A stretch of DNA of 64,000 nt from Robiginitalea biformata HTCC2501 (GCF_000024125.1 NC_013222.1:2458501-2522500), one strand, 5' to 3'. Positions 1 to 10,668 are shown, counted from the first letter of the stretch. Numbers and translations: made by a program. Notes: generated by a model from the letters alone, not told the origin.

Positions 1-1
1 G

Positions 2-1429
2 GTAGCCGACTCTGGTGCGGACCGCAGCCAACTGCCACCCCTGGGGCCACCCAAATCCTCCCGGTTCCCTGAATTGCAACGGGCCGAGCTGTCAAACGGC
101 CTGAAAATCGTGCTCGCGCAGCGCAGCGGGGTGCCCACCATTGTGATGAATATGCTGTTCGACGCCGGGTACAAGACGGACTTCCGTTCCAGCCCGGGTA
201 CGGCTTCCCTGGCCATGAACCTGATGGACGAGGGGACTGAAAACATGAACTCCCTGGAGATTAGCGAGAAGCTGCAACTTCTGGGGGCCAGTTTATCGAC
301 GGGTTCGAACCAGGACATTTCCAACGTGTATATGAATACCCTGAAGCCCACCCTGCAAGGGAGCCTGGAGGTCTTTGCGGATGTATTGCTCAACCCGGCC
401 TTCCCCCAAAAGGAATTCAACCGGCTGCAAACCGAACAGATCAACGATATCAAAAGCGAAAAGTCGCAACCCGTGGCCATGGCGCTCCGGGTGATGAACA
501 AATTCCTGTACGGGGAGGGCCATCCCTACAGCAACCCCTATACCGGGACCGGGTATGAATCTACCGTGGCTGCACTGACCCGGGAAGATGCCAGGGAATT
601 CTACGACACCTGGATCAAGCCCAACAATGCTACCCTGGTGGTTACCGGGGATGTATCCATGGCAGAACTCCGGCCGATGCTGGAGAAAAGCCTGGGCAAA
701 TGGCGACGCGGCCAGGTACCCGAGATCTCCTTTCCGGAGCCCAAAACGGGGACCAAGAATACGCTGTACCTGATGGACCGGCCGGAATCCCAGCAGTCCG
801 TAATAATTGCCGGCAACCTGACGGAGAAGTACGGGGACCTGCCGGAGGTGGCCCTCGGCCAGATGGTGAGCATCCTGGGCGGGGATTTTACCTCGCGCAT
901 CAATATGAATTTGCGGGAGGACAAACACTGGTCGTACGGGGCCGGCGGCTTTGTCCTGGGGGCCCGGAACGAACGCCCTTTTATTGTGTATGCACCCGTT
1001 CAGACCGACAAGACGGCCGAATCCGTGTCTGAGATCCGGAAGGAGTTGTCCGAATTCGTCAGTACGCGGCCTGCCACGGCGGCGGAACTGGAAAAAGTCA
1101 AGACCAACGAAGTGCTTAAACTCCCGGGACAATGGGAGACCAACGCGGCCGTTGCGGGATCCGTGGCCAATATGGTCCGCTATGATTTACCGGACGACTA
1201 CTACCAGCAATACGACGCCAACGTGCGAAACCTGAGCCTGGACGACGTGCGTTCGGTAAGCAACACGGTGGTCCGCCCGGCGGATGTCAACTGGTTTATG
1301 GTAGGGGACAGGGCCAAGATCGTCGAAAAACTCGATGGCCTGGGCTTTGACCAGATCATCGAGATCGATGCGGACGGGAACCCGAAGACTCCGGCGTTAA
1401 AGCAGACGGAAGTGGAGATTAAAAATTGA
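2..1429 (+). CDS. M16 family zinc peptidase-like protein, C-terminal part (5' end outside window)
   Basis: The reading frame is open from base 2, so this is the C-terminal part of a longer protein. A TTG at 74 is unlikely to be the true start because coding-like sequence continues upstream. It shows the M16 two-lobe pattern: an N-terminal lobe that would carry HxxEH has instead LMDEGTENMN at about residues 58-67 (zinc ligands absent), and a second lobe follows the WIKPNNATLVVTGD segment. In the pitrilysin/processing-peptidase family this is the usual non-catalytic second half, with the active HxxEH half encoded upstream. The likely role is a periplasmic or membrane-anchored peptidase. The missing N-terminus prevents a firmer call. 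Confidence 0.85.
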   Translation, partial: VADSGADRSQLPPLGPPKSSRFPELQRAELSNGLKIVLAQRSGVPTIVMNMLFDAGYKTDFRSSPGTASLAMNLMDEGTENMNSLEISEKLQLLGASLSTGSNQDISNVYMNTLKPTLQGSLEVFADVLLNPAFPQKEFNRLQTEQINDIKSEKSQPVAMALRVMNKFLYGEGHPYSNPYTGTGYESTVAALTREDAREFYDTWIKPNNATLVVTGDVSMAELRPMLEKSLGKWRRGQVPEISFPEPKTGTKNTLYLMDRPESQQSVIIAGNLTEKYGDLPEVALGQMVSILGGDFTSRINMNLREDKHWSYGAGGFVLGARNERPFIVYAPVQTDKTAESVSEIRKELSEFVSTRPATAAELEKVKTNEVLKLPGQWETNAAVAGSVANMVRYDLPDDYYQQYDANVRNLSLDDVRSVSNTVVRPADVNWFMVGDRAKIVEKLDGLGFDQIIEIDADGNPKTPALKQTEVEIKN

Positions 1430-1546
1430 TATTGGCACGTGGTTACCACTAGTCTTTACAGTGTAAAGTTTAGAATTACTACCCCTTCGGGCTGGAGCAA
1501 AAAGCCGGTTCTATGAAGGGACAATAAGCGGCAAGGGAAAAAGAAC

Positions 1547-1576
1547 AACCCGCCGGGCAGGAAGGCTTCGCGGGTT
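1547..1576. terminator. Hairpin terminator between convergent genes
   Basis: Arms AACCCGC (1547-1553) and GCGGGTT (1570-1576) form a hairpin. It is followed by ATTTTCTT on the + strand and, read the other way, by a T-rich stretch opposite 1536-1546. It therefore could terminate both the M16 gene and the leftward E1 gene. Confidence 0.6.
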
Positions 1577-1636
1577 ATTTTCTTGCTAATTGCGGGTACT
1601 GTCCGAACGGATTGAACCGAACAAATTGCGGGCAGG

Positions 1637-4048
1637 CTACATCAGTTCCGGAAAATCCTCCGGGGAAGCCTCGTGCATGATGGCGTAGACTTTCTCGAAA
1701 ACGTCTTCCGTATTCGGCTTGGAAAAATAGTCCCCGTCGCTGGCGTAAGCCGGGCGGTGGGGCTGGGCCGTCAGCGTCTGCGGGGCGGAATCCAGGTAGC
1801 GGTAGCCCCCCTGATTTTCGACGATCTCCTGCATCAGGTAGGCCGCGCAGCCCCCGGGTACGTCTTCGTCCACCACCAGGAGCCGGCCTGTCTTTTTGAG
1901 GCTCTCCACAACCTGGTGGTCCAGGTCGAATGGCAGGAGTGACTGGGCGTCGATCACCTCGGCGGAAATCCCCACCTCCAGGAGTTCCCGGGCCGCCTGC
2001 ATTACCACGCGTAACGTGGAGCCATAGGATACCAGGGTGATGTCCGAACCTTCCCGGAGGGTTTCCACCCGGCCGATTGGGGTGCAAATCTCCCCCAGGT
2101 TGGTCGGGATGTCTTCTTTGAGGCGGTACCCGTTCAGGCTTTCGATGATCAGAGCGGGTTCGTCGCTCTTCATCAGCGTGTTGTAAAACCCGGCCGCGCG
2201 GGTCATGTCGCGGGGAACCAGGATGTACATCCCCCGGAGCAGGTGGATTATCCCGCCCATCTGCGACCCGGAGTGCCAGATGCCTTCCAGGCGGTGGCCC
2301 CGCGTCCTTACGATCAGTGGGGCTTTTTGTTTTCCGACGGTCCGGTAGAGCAGGGTGGCCAGGTCGTCGCTGAGCGTTTGCAGGCAGTAGAGCAGGTAGT
2401 CCAGGTACTGGATTTCCGCAATGGGACGCAGCCCGCGGAGCGCCAGGCCGATGCCCTGCCCGATGATGGTGGTTTCCCGGATGCCCGTGTCGGCCACGCG
2501 CAGCGGCCCGTATTTTTTCTGCAAGCCTTCCAGGCCCTGGTTGACATCGCCGATGGCCCCGCTGTCCTCGCCGAAAATAAGCGCCTCCGGATATTTGCTG
2601 AACAAGGCGTCAAAATTATCCCGCAGGATAACCCGCCCGTCCGCCTGTTCCGGATTCTCCGGATACGCGGGTTTTACTTCCGGGATTTCCGTGGCCTTCC
2701 CGGGCAATTCGGAATAGAGGTGGGAACTGAAAAGGGGCTGGGTCTCCTCCTTAAACCGTTTGATCCAGGCCAGCAATTGCCGGCGGGCGTCGTGATCCTC
2801 CCCGATCAGATAGCGGACGGCCTTGCGCGCCCGGGTAATCAGGTCGCGTTTCAGGGGCTCCTCCACGGCTATCAGGTCGTTCTTGAGCCGCTCGATAAAA
2901 CGGCGGTTGGGACTGGCGGAGGCAGCCGCTTCCAGCAGCCCCACCAATTCCTTTTTCTGTTCCCGGTGCGGTTGGAGGAATTCCGCCCAGGCGTCTTTCT
3001 TGGCGCTTCGCACCTCCTTTTTCACAGCCTTTTCCAGGTCGCTTAATTCCTCTTCCGAAACAATGCGGTTTTCCAGGATCCACTCCCGGAAGCGCGTGTT
3101 GCAATCGTGTTTTTTCTCCCATTTCAGCCGCTCGTCCGATTTGTAGCGCTCGTGGGAGCCGGAGGTGGAATGCCCCTGGGGCTGGGTGAGCTCCGTGACG
3201 TGAATCAGGACGGGGACATGGTTCTCCCGGGCGATGTCCGCGGCATTTTCATAGGTGTGGATCAGGGCGGTGTAATCCCATCCCTGCACCTTGAAGATTT
3301 CATAGCCGGGCGCTGTTTCGGTGCGCTGGAAACCCTTGAGGATTTCCGAAATATCTTCCTTGGTGGTCTGGTACTCGGCGGGTACGGAAATTCCGTAGGC
3401 ATCGTCCCAGACGCTGACGATCATCGGCACCTGGAGGACCCCGGCGGCATTGATGGTTTCAAAAAAATGACCTTCGCTGGTGGAGGCGTTCCCGATGGTG
3501 CCCCAGGCCACCTCGTTCCCCTGGTTGGAAAACCCGTCGGAAGGGACGGATTCCAGGTTCCTGTAAATCTTGGAGGCTTGTGCCAGGCCCAGGAGGCGCG
3601 GCATCTGGGCCGCGGTGGGGGAGATGTCCGGGCTGCTGTTTGGCTGGGCCGTCAGGTCTTTCCAGCTCCCGTCCTCATTGAGGCTGTAGGTGCCGAAATG
3701 CCCGCCCATTTGCCTGCCGGCGCTCATCGGTTCCAGGGAAATGTCCGTGGTGGCATACAGCCCGTGGAAAAAATCCTTGGGGGTCAACAGGCCCAGGGCC
3801 ATCATAAAGGTCTGGTCGCGGTAGTAGCCGCTGCGGAAATCCCCGTTGCGGTAGGCGCGCGCCATGGCGAGTTGCGGCAATTCCTTGCCATCCCCGAAGA
3901 TGCCGAATTTTGCCTTGCCGGTAAGGACTTCCCGCCGCCCGAGTATACTGCATTCGCGGCTCAGTACGGCCGTTCGATAGTCCTGCAGTATTTGCTCTTT
4001 GAAATCTTTGTAGGAAATGTCCTTTTCCGGGTCTAGCTCAACTTTCAT
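1637..4048 (-). CDS. 2-oxoacid dehydrogenase E1, fused alpha-beta subunits
   Basis: An 803-residue thiamine-diphosphate decarboxylase. The alpha half (about 1-400) has a TPP segment with SEGHFFETIN, and the beta half (about 480-803) starts near RVILRDNFDALF and contains FGEDSG and a transketolase C domain. Such E1 enzymes decarboxylate 2-oxoacids and pass the acyl group to an E2 lipoyl protein; branched-chain oxoacids are the usual substrate for alpha-beta fusions in Bacteroidota, but this is inferred. The ORF could begin at 4099. I chose the ATG at 4048 because a TTG-N20-TATTTTTG promoter lies at 4069-4099, inside the longer version. No E2 or E3 gene is nearby. Confidence 0.85.
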   Translation of the reverse strand: MKVELDPEKDISYKDFKEQILQDYRTAVLSRECSILGRREVLTGKAKFGIFGDGKELPQLAMARAYRNGDFRSGYYRDQTFMMALGLLTPKDFFHGLYATTDISLEPMSAGRQMGGHFGTYSLNEDGSWKDLTAQPNSSPDISPTAAQMPRLLGLAQASKIYRNLESVPSDGFSNQGNEVAWGTIGNASTSEGHFFETINAAGVLQVPMIVSVWDDAYGISVPAEYQTTKEDISEILKGFQRTETAPGYEIFKVQGWDYTALIHTYENAADIARENHVPVLIHVTELTQPQGHSTSGSHERYKSDERLKWEKKHDCNTRFREWILENRIVSEEELSDLEKAVKKEVRSAKKDAWAEFLQPHREQKKELVGLLEAAASASPNRRFIERLKNDLIAVEEPLKRDLITRARKAVRYLIGEDHDARRQLLAWIKRFKEETQPLFSSHLYSELPGKATEIPEVKPAYPENPEQADGRVILRDNFDALFSKYPEALIFGEDSGAIGDVNQGLEGLQKKYGPLRVADTGIRETTIIGQGIGLALRGLRPIAEIQYLDYLLYCLQTLSDDLATLLYRTVGKQKAPLIVRTRGHRLEGIWHSGSQMGGIIHLLRGMYILVPRDMTRAAGFYNTLMKSDEPALIIESLNGYRLKEDIPTNLGEICTPIGRVETLREGSDITLVSYGSTLRVVMQAARELLEVGISAEVIDAQSLLPFDLDHQVVESLKKTGRLLVVDEDVPGGCAAYLMQEIVENQGGYRYLDSAPQTLTAQPHRPAYASDGDYFSKPNTEDVFEKVYAIMHEASPEDFPELM

Positions 4049-4068
4049 ATCTGGGGACGTATTTCCCG

Positions 4069-4099
4069 CAAAAATACCAAAGCCGCGGTAAATTTGCAA
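4069..4099 (-). promoter_or_regulatory. Bacteroidota-type promoter of the E1 gene
   Basis: On the minus strand TTG (4099-4097), 20 nt, then TATTTTTG (4076-4069), an exact TAnnTTTG match. The start codon follows 20 nt downstream, giving a short leader. The 107 bases between 4099 and the next gene are AT-rich and hold no other gene. Confidence 0.7.
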
Positions 4100-4205
4100 T
4101 GTGATCTCTAGTTTTTCATTATAGATTTTTCAACAAATTCTCCCAATAATTAAAATCCGTTGCAGAAGATTCAATAATAATTGGAAAAATTAAGAAATCC
4201 TTAAT

Positions 4206-7052
4206 TTAAAACCATTTCCGCGTAAAGAGGCCGGTCAGTGTCCTCGGGCTGATGGTAATGATAAACCGGATGCGCGTATCGTAGTCGGGCTGGGCAATTT
4301 CCCACCCGTTGTTTGAGTAGAAGGGGAAGTATAATTCAAAATAATCCGTTACCAGGTTCAGGCGAACCCCGGCGTCGTAGACAAACCGGGCAGAATCCCC
4401 CTGGTTGCCCAGAAATCCCATATCCCCGTATACCTCGATCCACCGCCAGAGGTTGAAACTCGCATTTCCCGTCAGCATCCAACTATTTGCAAAAGGCTGC
4501 TGCAATTTAGATTTGAACCCGCCTTCGGCGATAATGATCTGCTGGCTGAAAATACCCGTGTCCTCGGACCGACCCAGATAGTTGTAGTCGAAGAGATAGT
4601 CCGTGGGCCGGTCCAGGGCAAAGCTGAAAAAATCCGATTCCGTTTTATTTCGCAGGAATACCCCTGCGAAAAAGCGCAGGTTGATCTGCCGGTTGCTCTC
4701 CAGGAGTTTGCGGTATTCCATATCGAAGGAGAGCTTGGTGAAATCTGCGGAATGCTGGGCGTCCGCAAACCAGGAAAAGTAGTTGATGATGCCGTTTTCC
4801 AGGTGGTTGTAGCGAAGGTTGAGCACGCTGTAGTCCGGGTCGGTTTCCAGGTCGCCCAGGGCCGGGTCGATGGTCCGGAAAACGTTCACGTACCGGAGCA
4901 ACAGGCTGGACCGCTCATTGGAGATCAGGTCGGCAGGCCGCCAGCCAAAACTGATAGAGGGGGTCAGGGTGGAATACCGGGAATTTACCTGGAAATGCGA
5001 GGTAGACCCGGAAATGGCGTAGTTGGTGACGTAAAACCCGCTTTTGCCGTGATAGTGCCGGTAGGTAAACCGCCCGTAACCCACCAGGGCCTGCTCCTTC
5101 ATGGCGTAGGTAGGGGCGAAATCGAATACAAAAGGCCGCTGCAAGAGGGTTTTGTTGGTCAGCCGGATGCCCGGGGTAAGCCCGTCGTAAAAATTGTAGT
5201 TCGCCACAGGCATATAGAAAACCTGGTTGTAATAGGGGTTCTCGGAATCCTTGAAAAACTGGAATTTCAGTTTTTTGTTCCCGGAGAAAAACCCACCGAG
5301 GGATTTCCAGTTATCCCGTTGGTTGAATTCCGGGATATTCTGGTCGTAATTGAGTACGAGCCGTTCCTCCCCGCTTTGGGGAATCTGTACAGTCCGCGCG
5401 CCGCTGAACCCGTCGAACCAGTATTTGGAGACTACCGAATCCTCCGCTATCCCGAAGAGCGAAATCGGCACTTCGGTGCCCGTTTTGTTTTTCAGCGTTA
5501 CCGACAGGGAATCCCCGGTCTGTTCCACCCGGTGGATCTTAAAATCGATCTGCTTGCTCGTGGTGACATACGTGTCAAAAAACCAGTCGATATCGTGCGT
5601 GGCGTATTTTTCCACGGACTCCCGGAAGTCCGAGGGGGTTACCCGTTCCAATTTGTGTTCGTTCCAGAAGTCCTTAATGGCTTTTTGTACGGGTTCCTCC
5701 CCCATGTAATCGGCCAGATAGGCGAGGCCCAGCCCGGCTTTATAGGTGTTCCCGATCTTTTGGTTGAACTTGATCAGGGAGTCATTCGGGGTGGCCAGGG
5801 CCTGGTCCCGGTTGCTGCGGGCCATCAGCATATACAGGAGGGAATACTGGTCGTTGAAATCCATCTGTGCCAGGTGGAAGTTCCGCACGAGCCACCAGTT
5901 GGAAATCTTGCCCAGCAGTTTCTGGTCCGGGTAAAACTCCTCCACAAACCGGATCATCAGGTAATTGACAATGGCATCGCTTACCCATTTGTCCTTCCTC
6001 GGGTCCAGGAAGAGGGTTTCCCGCATGTAGCTGCCCAGGGCCGTCTTGAGGAATTTCATCTCAAACTGGAATTGTTCCTCGTATGGGCGGATAAAGGAAG
6101 GCAACTGGTTGAGGCCGTACAGCGGGTTCTTGTTGAAATCCGTTTCGCTCACCAGCAATTGTTCATAGGGAAAATCCCCGAGGTTTTGGTGGATGAAGCG
6201 GGTGATGCGGTCGATGGAAATGCCCTGCAGCATTTCCGGGTATTTCTGGGATTCGATATCCGTAACAACAAAGAGGAACGGGGTCACATGCTTTTTAAAG
6301 GGCTTGTGGTGGTTCAGGATGATGTCGCAGCTTTTCCGCTGGCTGCCCCTCAGGGTGGCCACCTGCCGTTCCGGGAACTGGCTCAGGTTGATGTCGACAA
6401 AATTGGTCCCCAGGTACAGGGAATCCGGGAAGGTAAAATCGATGCGCGTATCGGCGATGTCCGTATAGAGGTCCTCCAGGTTCTTGTTGTTGTAGAGGTG
6501 CCAGGTGCCGTCGTATACGGCCGGGGTCAGGTACCAGTCCCTGAGGTAATAGCTTCCGTCCGGCCCATAGCCGTAAGGGGTATATCGGTTCGGCGGTAGC
6601 TTTACCGTGTAGGTGATAAACAGGCGGGTGGAATCGCCGGGGGCCAGAGGCTGCCCGAGACGGAACTCCACGAGGTCTTTGCCCGGCAGGCGGTTCCAGT
6701 TGAGCCCGCGGTACACCTCGTCCACAACGGTCAGGATTTCCGTTTCACCCCGGTCTTCCCTTTTGGCCAGGTGGAGCGATTTTTTGAATTCCTCGGCAAA
6801 CCGCTCCGCCAGGGCAGTACTCTTATCCGAATAGGCGTGGTTCCAGTCGTTGAAGAAGAGGCTGGGCAGGGAATCGGCCGACTGGTTGACATAGGTGAAT
6901 TCCTGTTGGATTTCGATCAGGTGGGTGTCTTCCACCAGGTTGGCGCGGATGGTGTTCCGGTGCTGGGCTGCTGCCGGATGCAGGCAACCGGCCATGAGCA
7001 GGAGGAGCAGGGGAAGTATTCCCCGGTTGGCAAAAAGGATCCGCGTATACAT
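4206..7052 (-). CDS. Degenerate M1-type peptidase domain fused to an outer-membrane beta-barrel
   Basis: 948 residues. A signal peptide (LPLLLLLMAG) ends in either a lipobox-like MAGC or an AAAQ signal-peptidase I site. Residues about 35-540 follow the M1 aminopeptidase layout (beta-sandwich, then a gluzincin-like helical domain). However, the position of HExxH reads EMKFL (about 331-335) and the downstream WLNEG motif reads WVSDA, so zinc ligands are missing. Residues about 590-948 are alternating amphipathic strands ending in aromatic Phe, as in outer-membrane barrels. The ATG at 7052 was chosen because it directly precedes the signal peptide and lies 4 nt after the upstream stop. It is probably cotranscribed with uvrA and the LOG gene. 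Function is unknown: perhaps a surface receptor or scaffold. Confidence 0.75.
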   Translation of the reverse strand: MYTRILFANRGILPLLLLLMAGCLHPAAAQHRNTIRANLVEDTHLIEIQQEFTYVNQSADSLPSLFFNDWNHAYSDKSTALAERFAEEFKKSLHLAKREDRGETEILTVVDEVYRGLNWNRLPGKDLVEFRLGQPLAPGDSTRLFITYTVKLPPNRYTPYGYGPDGSYYLRDWYLTPAVYDGTWHLYNNKNLEDLYTDIADTRIDFTFPDSLYLGTNFVDINLSQFPERQVATLRGSQRKSCDIILNHHKPFKKHVTPFLFVVTDIESQKYPEMLQGISIDRITRFIHQNLGDFPYEQLLVSETDFNKNPLYGLNQLPSFIRPYEEQFQFEMKFLKTALGSYMRETLFLDPRKDKWVSDAIVNYLMIRFVEEFYPDQKLLGKISNWWLVRNFHLAQMDFNDQYSLLYMLMARSNRDQALATPNDSLIKFNQKIGNTYKAGLGLAYLADYMGEEPVQKAIKDFWNEHKLERVTPSDFRESVEKYATHDIDWFFDTYVTTSKQIDFKIHRVEQTGDSLSVTLKNKTGTEVPISLFGIAEDSVVSKYWFDGFSGARTVQIPQSGEERLVLNYDQNIPEFNQRDNWKSLGGFFSGNKKLKFQFFKDSENPYYNQVFYMPVANYNFYDGLTPGIRLTNKTLLQRPFVFDFAPTYAMKEQALVGYGRFTYRHYHGKSGFYVTNYAISGSTSHFQVNSRYSTLTPSISFGWRPADLISNERSSLLLRYVNVFRTIDPALGDLETDPDYSVLNLRYNHLENGIINYFSWFADAQHSADFTKLSFDMEYRKLLESNRQINLRFFAGVFLRNKTESDFFSFALDRPTDYLFDYNYLGRSEDTGIFSQQIIIAEGGFKSKLQQPFANSWMLTGNASFNLWRWIEVYGDMGFLGNQGDSARFVYDAGVRLNLVTDYFELYFPFYSNNGWEIAQPDYDTRIRFIITISPRTLTGLFTRKWF

Positions 7053-7056
7053 CCAA

Positions 7057-7743
7057 TCAGAAGTTTGGGCTGAGCATGTGCCCTTTATAAAAGCCGTCGA
7101 TAATTTCCACAACCTCCTCCGGGGTATCCACCAACTGGATCAGGTCCAGGTCCGTGGGGCTGATGTTGCCGGCCTCCAGCATCGTACCCTTGATCCAGTC
7201 GAGCAAACCGCCCCAGAATTTTGTGCCGAAGAGCACAATGGGGAAACGCCCAATTTTTTCTGTCTGGATCAGGGTCATCGCCTCAAAGAGCTCGTCCAGG
7301 GTGCCGAACCCGCCCGGCATGACCACAAATCCCTGGGAATACTTTACAAACATCACCTTGCGGACAAAAAAGTAATCAAAGTCCAGGCTTTTATCCGGAT
7401 CGATATAGGGATTGTCGTGTTGTTCAAAGGGCAGGTCGATGTTCAGGCCCACGGAAGTGCCCCCAGCTTCGTTGGCGCCCCGGTTCCCGGCCTCCATGAT
7501 CCCCGGCCCCCCGCCGGTGATAATCCCGTAACCCGCTTCTGAGAGTTTGCGGGCAGTATCCACGGCCTCCTGATAATAGGGGTGGTCGGGCTGGGTCCGG
7601 GCCGAACCGAAGATGCTGACGCACGGGCCGATCACGCTGAGCTTTTCATACCCGTTGACGAATTCCCCCATGATCTTGAAGATCGCCCAGGAGTCGTTGG
7701 TCTTGATTTCGTTCCAGCCTTTTGTGTGTTTTTCTTTTCTCAT
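7057..7743 (-). CDS. TIGR00730/LOG family protein (nucleotide phosphoribohydrolase-like)
   Basis: 228 residues with the family signatures GGGPGIMEA (about 78-86) and PGGFGTLDE (about 143-151). These form the phosphate-binding and catalytic site of LOG-type enzymes, which hydrolyse nucleoside 5'-monophosphates to free base and ribose 5-phosphate; older databases call them lysine decarboxylases. It is cytosolic, with no signal or membrane segment. It lies 28 nt downstream of uvrA and 4 nt upstream of the barrel protein, so it is likely in one transcript. The true substrate cannot be told from sequence. Confidence 0.88.
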   Translation of the reverse strand: MRKEKHTKGWNEIKTNDSWAIFKIMGEFVNGYEKLSVIGPCVSIFGSARTQPDHPYYQEAVDTARKLSEAGYGIITGGGPGIMEAGNRGANEAGGTSVGLNIDLPFEQHDNPYIDPDKSLDFDYFFVRKVMFVKYSQGFVVMPGGFGTLDELFEAMTLIQTEKIGRFPIVLFGTKFWGGLLDWIKGTMLEAGNISPTDLDLIQLVDTPEEVVEIIDGFYKGHMLSPNF

Positions 7744-7771
7744 GTTTGTATAACGTCTGACAGGCAGGACC

Positions 7772-10642
7772 TTATTGTTCCTCCTGCGTTTGGGATGCCA
7801 ATTGGCGGTCCGGGAACAATTCCCGTTTCAAATACCGGGCCGTATGGCTTTTGGGGTCCTTACTGACGGCCTCCGGGGTGCCGGTTGCAACAATCTCCCC
7901 CCCGCCTCGGCCGCCTTCGTAACCCACGTCGATGATGTGGTCCACCATTTTGATCACGTCCAGGTTGTGCTCGATAACCAGGACGGTGTTTCCCTTGTCT
8001 ACCAGCCGGTTGAGCACTTCCATCAACACCCGGATATCTTCAAAATGCAGGCCGGTGGTAGGTTCGTCCAGAATATAGAACGTATTTCCCGTATCCCGTT
8101 TGGACAACTCCGTGGCGAGTTTCACCCGCTGGGCCTCCCCTCCGGACAAGGTGGTGGATTGCTGGCCCAGGGATATGTACCCGAGCCCCACATCCTGGAT
8201 GGTCTTTAGCTTCCGGTAGATCTTCGGGATATGCTCAAAGAATGTCACCGCTTCGTCAATGGTCATTTCCAGTACGTCCGCAATGGATTTTCCCTTGTAG
8301 CGGATCTCCAGGGTTTCCCGGTTGAACCGCTTGCCGTAACAGCTTTCGCATTCCACATACACGTCCGGGAGGAAGTTCATTTCGATGACCCGGAGGCCGC
8401 CGCCCTGGCAGGTCTCACACCGGCCACCCTTGACGTTGAAACTGAACCGTCCGGGCTTATACCCCCGGATGGAGGCTTCCGTGGTTTTGGCAAAAAGCGC
8501 CCGGATCTCGCTGAACACCCCCGTATAGGTGGCCGGGTTGGACCGGGGCGTCCGCCCGATGGGCGCCTGGTTGATATCGATTACCTTGTCCGCGTGCTCA
8601 AGGCCTTCGATTTTTTCGTACGGCATGGGGCGTTTGACCCCGTTGAAATAATGCGCGTTCATAATCGGGTAGAGCGTCTCGTTGACCAGGGTGGATTTAC
8701 CGCTGCCGGACACGCCGGTAACCCCGATCATCTTCCCCAGCGGGAATACGGCCGTGACCCCTTTGAGGTTGTGTCCCGTACACCCACTGAGGACAATCTC
8801 CTTCCCGTTGCCTTTCCGGCGTTTGGCCGGCACCGGGATTTCGCGGCTCCCGTTCAAATAGGCCGCGGTAAGCGTGTCGTGAAGCCGCAGCGTTTCCGGG
8901 GGACCTTCCGAAATGATCTCGCCCCCGTGTTTTCCGGCCATGGGGCCGATGTCGATGACGTGGTCGGCCTTCTCAATCATGTCCTTGTCGTGCTCCACCA
9001 CGATCACCGAATTCCCGAGGTCGCGCAGCGCTTTCAGGGAATTGATCAGACGGTTGTTGTCGCGCTGGTGCAACCCGATACTGGGTTCGTCCAGGATATA
9101 GAGGACCCCCACCAGTTGGGAACCGATTTGCGTGGCGAGGCGTATCCGCTGTGCCTCGCCCCCCGAGAGGGTTTTCGAACCCCGGTTGAGCGAGAGGTAT
9201 TCCAGGCCCACGTCCAGCAAGAAGCCCAGGCGGGTGTTGATCTCCTTGATAATCTCCCCGGCAATCTGCAACTGGTCGCCCTTGAGCCGCTCCCTGAGAT
9301 CCCGGAAAAAAGCAGCGAGTTGGCCGATATCCATTTGGGCGAGTTCGGCGATATTCCTGCCGTCTACCCGGAAATACAGGGATTCCTTCCGGAGGCGGGC
9401 ACCCCCGCAGTCCGGACAGGACACCTTGTCCATATAATCCCGGGCCCACCGTTTGATGCTGGTGGAATCGCTGTCCCGGTACTGGTTGACGATAAAATGG
9501 GCAATCCCCTCGTATTCGATCTTGTATTGCCGGCGCACACCCAGTGTTTTGCTGTCCACCTCAAAGCGTTCGTTCCCGCCGTGGAGGATCACCTCCAGGG
9601 CCTCGTCCGGGATTTTTTCAATCGGGTCGCCCAGGTCAAAGCCGTATCGCAGGGCAATCGTCTCGAGCTGCTTGAAGGCCCAGGATTTTTTATAAGTGCC
9701 CAGGGGCGCCAGACCGCCGCCCTTGATGGATTGGGAGGCGTCCGGGATGATTTTCTTCCGGTTTGCCTCATAGACATGCCCCAGGCCGTTGCATTCGGGG
9801 CACATCCCCTTGGGTGAATTAAAGGAAAAGGTATTCGGTTCGGGTACAGGGTAGGAAATACCCGTTTCCGGGCACATGAGGTCCCTGCTAAAATACCGGG
9901 GCTGATCGCTTTCCGCTTCCAGGACCATCATCACGCCGTCCCCGGCATAAAGGGCCGTGCGGATACTCTCGTCCAGCCTGCCTGCCGTTTCCGCATCTGA
10001 GGCCGCCTGCAGGCGGTCTACCACGATTTCAATATCGTGGGTCTTGTACCGGTCTACCTTCATGCCTTTCTCCAGGTCGCGAATCTCCCCATCTACCCGT
10101 ACTTTCACGAAACCCTGTTTGGCGATTTGCTCAAATAGTTCCCGGTAGTGCCCTTTGCGCGACCGGATCACCGGGGCGAGCACAGTGATTCGCTTCCCTT
10201 CAAAATCACTGACGATCAGGTCGCGGATTTGCCGGTCCGTATAGCTGACCATCTTTTTGCCGGTATGATAGCTGTAGGCATCCGAAGCCCGGGCAAACAG
10301 GAGCCGGAGGAAATCGTATACCTCCGTGATTGTCCCCACAGTAGACCGGGGGGATCGGGAGGTTGTTTTTTGCTCAATGGCAATGACCGGCGAAAGACCG
10401 TCGATTTTATCGACATCCGGCCGTTCCAGACTGCCGAGGAATTGCCGGGCATAAGCGGAAAACGTCTCGATGTACCGTCGTTGACCTTCAGCGTATATGG
10501 TATCGAATGCCAGGGAGGATTTTCCGCTACCCGAAAGGCCGGTAATCACCACCAGCTTTTCCCTGGGAATCTGTACGTCGATATCCTTGAGATTGTGCGT
10601 CCGGGCACCCTGTACATCAATCGTTTCTTCCGTTTCTGCCAT
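7772..10642 (-). CDS. uvrA: Excinuclease ABC subunit A
   Basis: 956 residues (E. coli 940), the damage-recognition ATPase of nucleotide excision repair. Walker A motif GLSGSGKSS is at about 35-43, a second Walker [10 protein letters not shown] near 635, and two ABC signatures are present ([12 protein letters not shown] and [12 protein letters not shown]). The second zinc finger is intact as CETC...CESC. In the first, the leading CxxC reads CPET, so one cysteine is missing, while CPEC remains; I recall the same in other Bacteroidota. The start is the first ATG, 18 nt downstream of a TACTTTTG box. It heads a leftward run of three genes. Confidence 0.97.
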   Translation of the reverse strand: MAETEETIDVQGARTHNLKDIDVQIPREKLVVITGLSGSGKSSLAFDTIYAEGQRRYIETFSAYARQFLGSLERPDVDKIDGLSPVIAIEQKTTSRSPRSTVGTITEVYDFLRLLFARASDAYSYHTGKKMVSYTDRQIRDLIVSDFEGKRITVLAPVIRSRKGHYRELFEQIAKQGFVKVRVDGEIRDLEKGMKVDRYKTHDIEIVVDRLQAASDAETAGRLDESIRTALYAGDGVMMVLEAESDQPRYFSRDLMCPETGISYPVPEPNTFSFNSPKGMCPECNGLGHVYEANRKKIIPDASQSIKGGGLAPLGTYKKSWAFKQLETIALRYGFDLGDPIEKIPDEALEVILHGGNERFEVDSKTLGVRRQYKIEYEGIAHFIVNQYRDSDSTSIKRWARDYMDKVSCPDCGGARLRKESLYFRVDGRNIAELAQMDIGQLAAFFRDLRERLKGDQLQIAGEIIKEINTRLGFLLDVGLEYLSLNRGSKTLSGGEAQRIRLATQIGSQLVGVLYILDEPSIGLHQRDNNRLINSLKALRDLGNSVIVVEHDKDMIEKADHVIDIGPMAGKHGGEIISEGPPETLRLHDTLTAAYLNGSREIPVPAKRRKGNGKEIVLSGCTGHNLKGVTAVFPLGKMIGVTGVSGSGKSTLVNETLYPIMNAHYFNGVKRPMPYEKIEGLEHADKVIDINQAPIGRTPRSNPATYTGVFSEIRALFAKTTEASIRGYKPGRFSFNVKGGRCETCQGGGLRVIEMNFLPDVYVECESCYGKRFNRETLEIRYKGKSIADVLEMTIDEAVTFFEHIPKIYRKLKTIQDVGLGYISLGQQSTTLSGGEAQRVKLATELSKRDTGNTFYILDEPTTGLHFEDIRVLMEVLNRLVDKGNTVLVIEHNLDVIKMVDHIIDVGYEGGRGGGEIVATGTPEAVSKDPKSHTARYLKRELFPDRQLASQTQEEQ

Positions 10643-10660
10643 TTAGTTTCTGAAAGGTTG

Positions 10661-10668
10661 CAAAAGTA
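10661..10668 (-). promoter_or_regulatory. -7 promoter box of uvrA
   Basis: TACTTTTG on the minus strand is an exact TAnnTTTG match, 18 nt before the uvrA ATG. No convincing TTTG sits at -33. It lies in the 119-base divergent region shared with the Tudor-like gene. Confidence 0.6.

Noticed and set aside
4752..6599. 615-codon open frame antisense to the barrel/pseudo-peptidase gene
   Set aside because: It lies wholly opposite a gene with a clear signal peptide and domain structure. Long antisense frames are expected with this G+C-rich codon use, and the translation has no family features.
8231..9817. 528-codon open frame antisense to uvrA
   Set aside because: uvrA motifs are continuous on the other strand; the antisense translation shows only composition bias.
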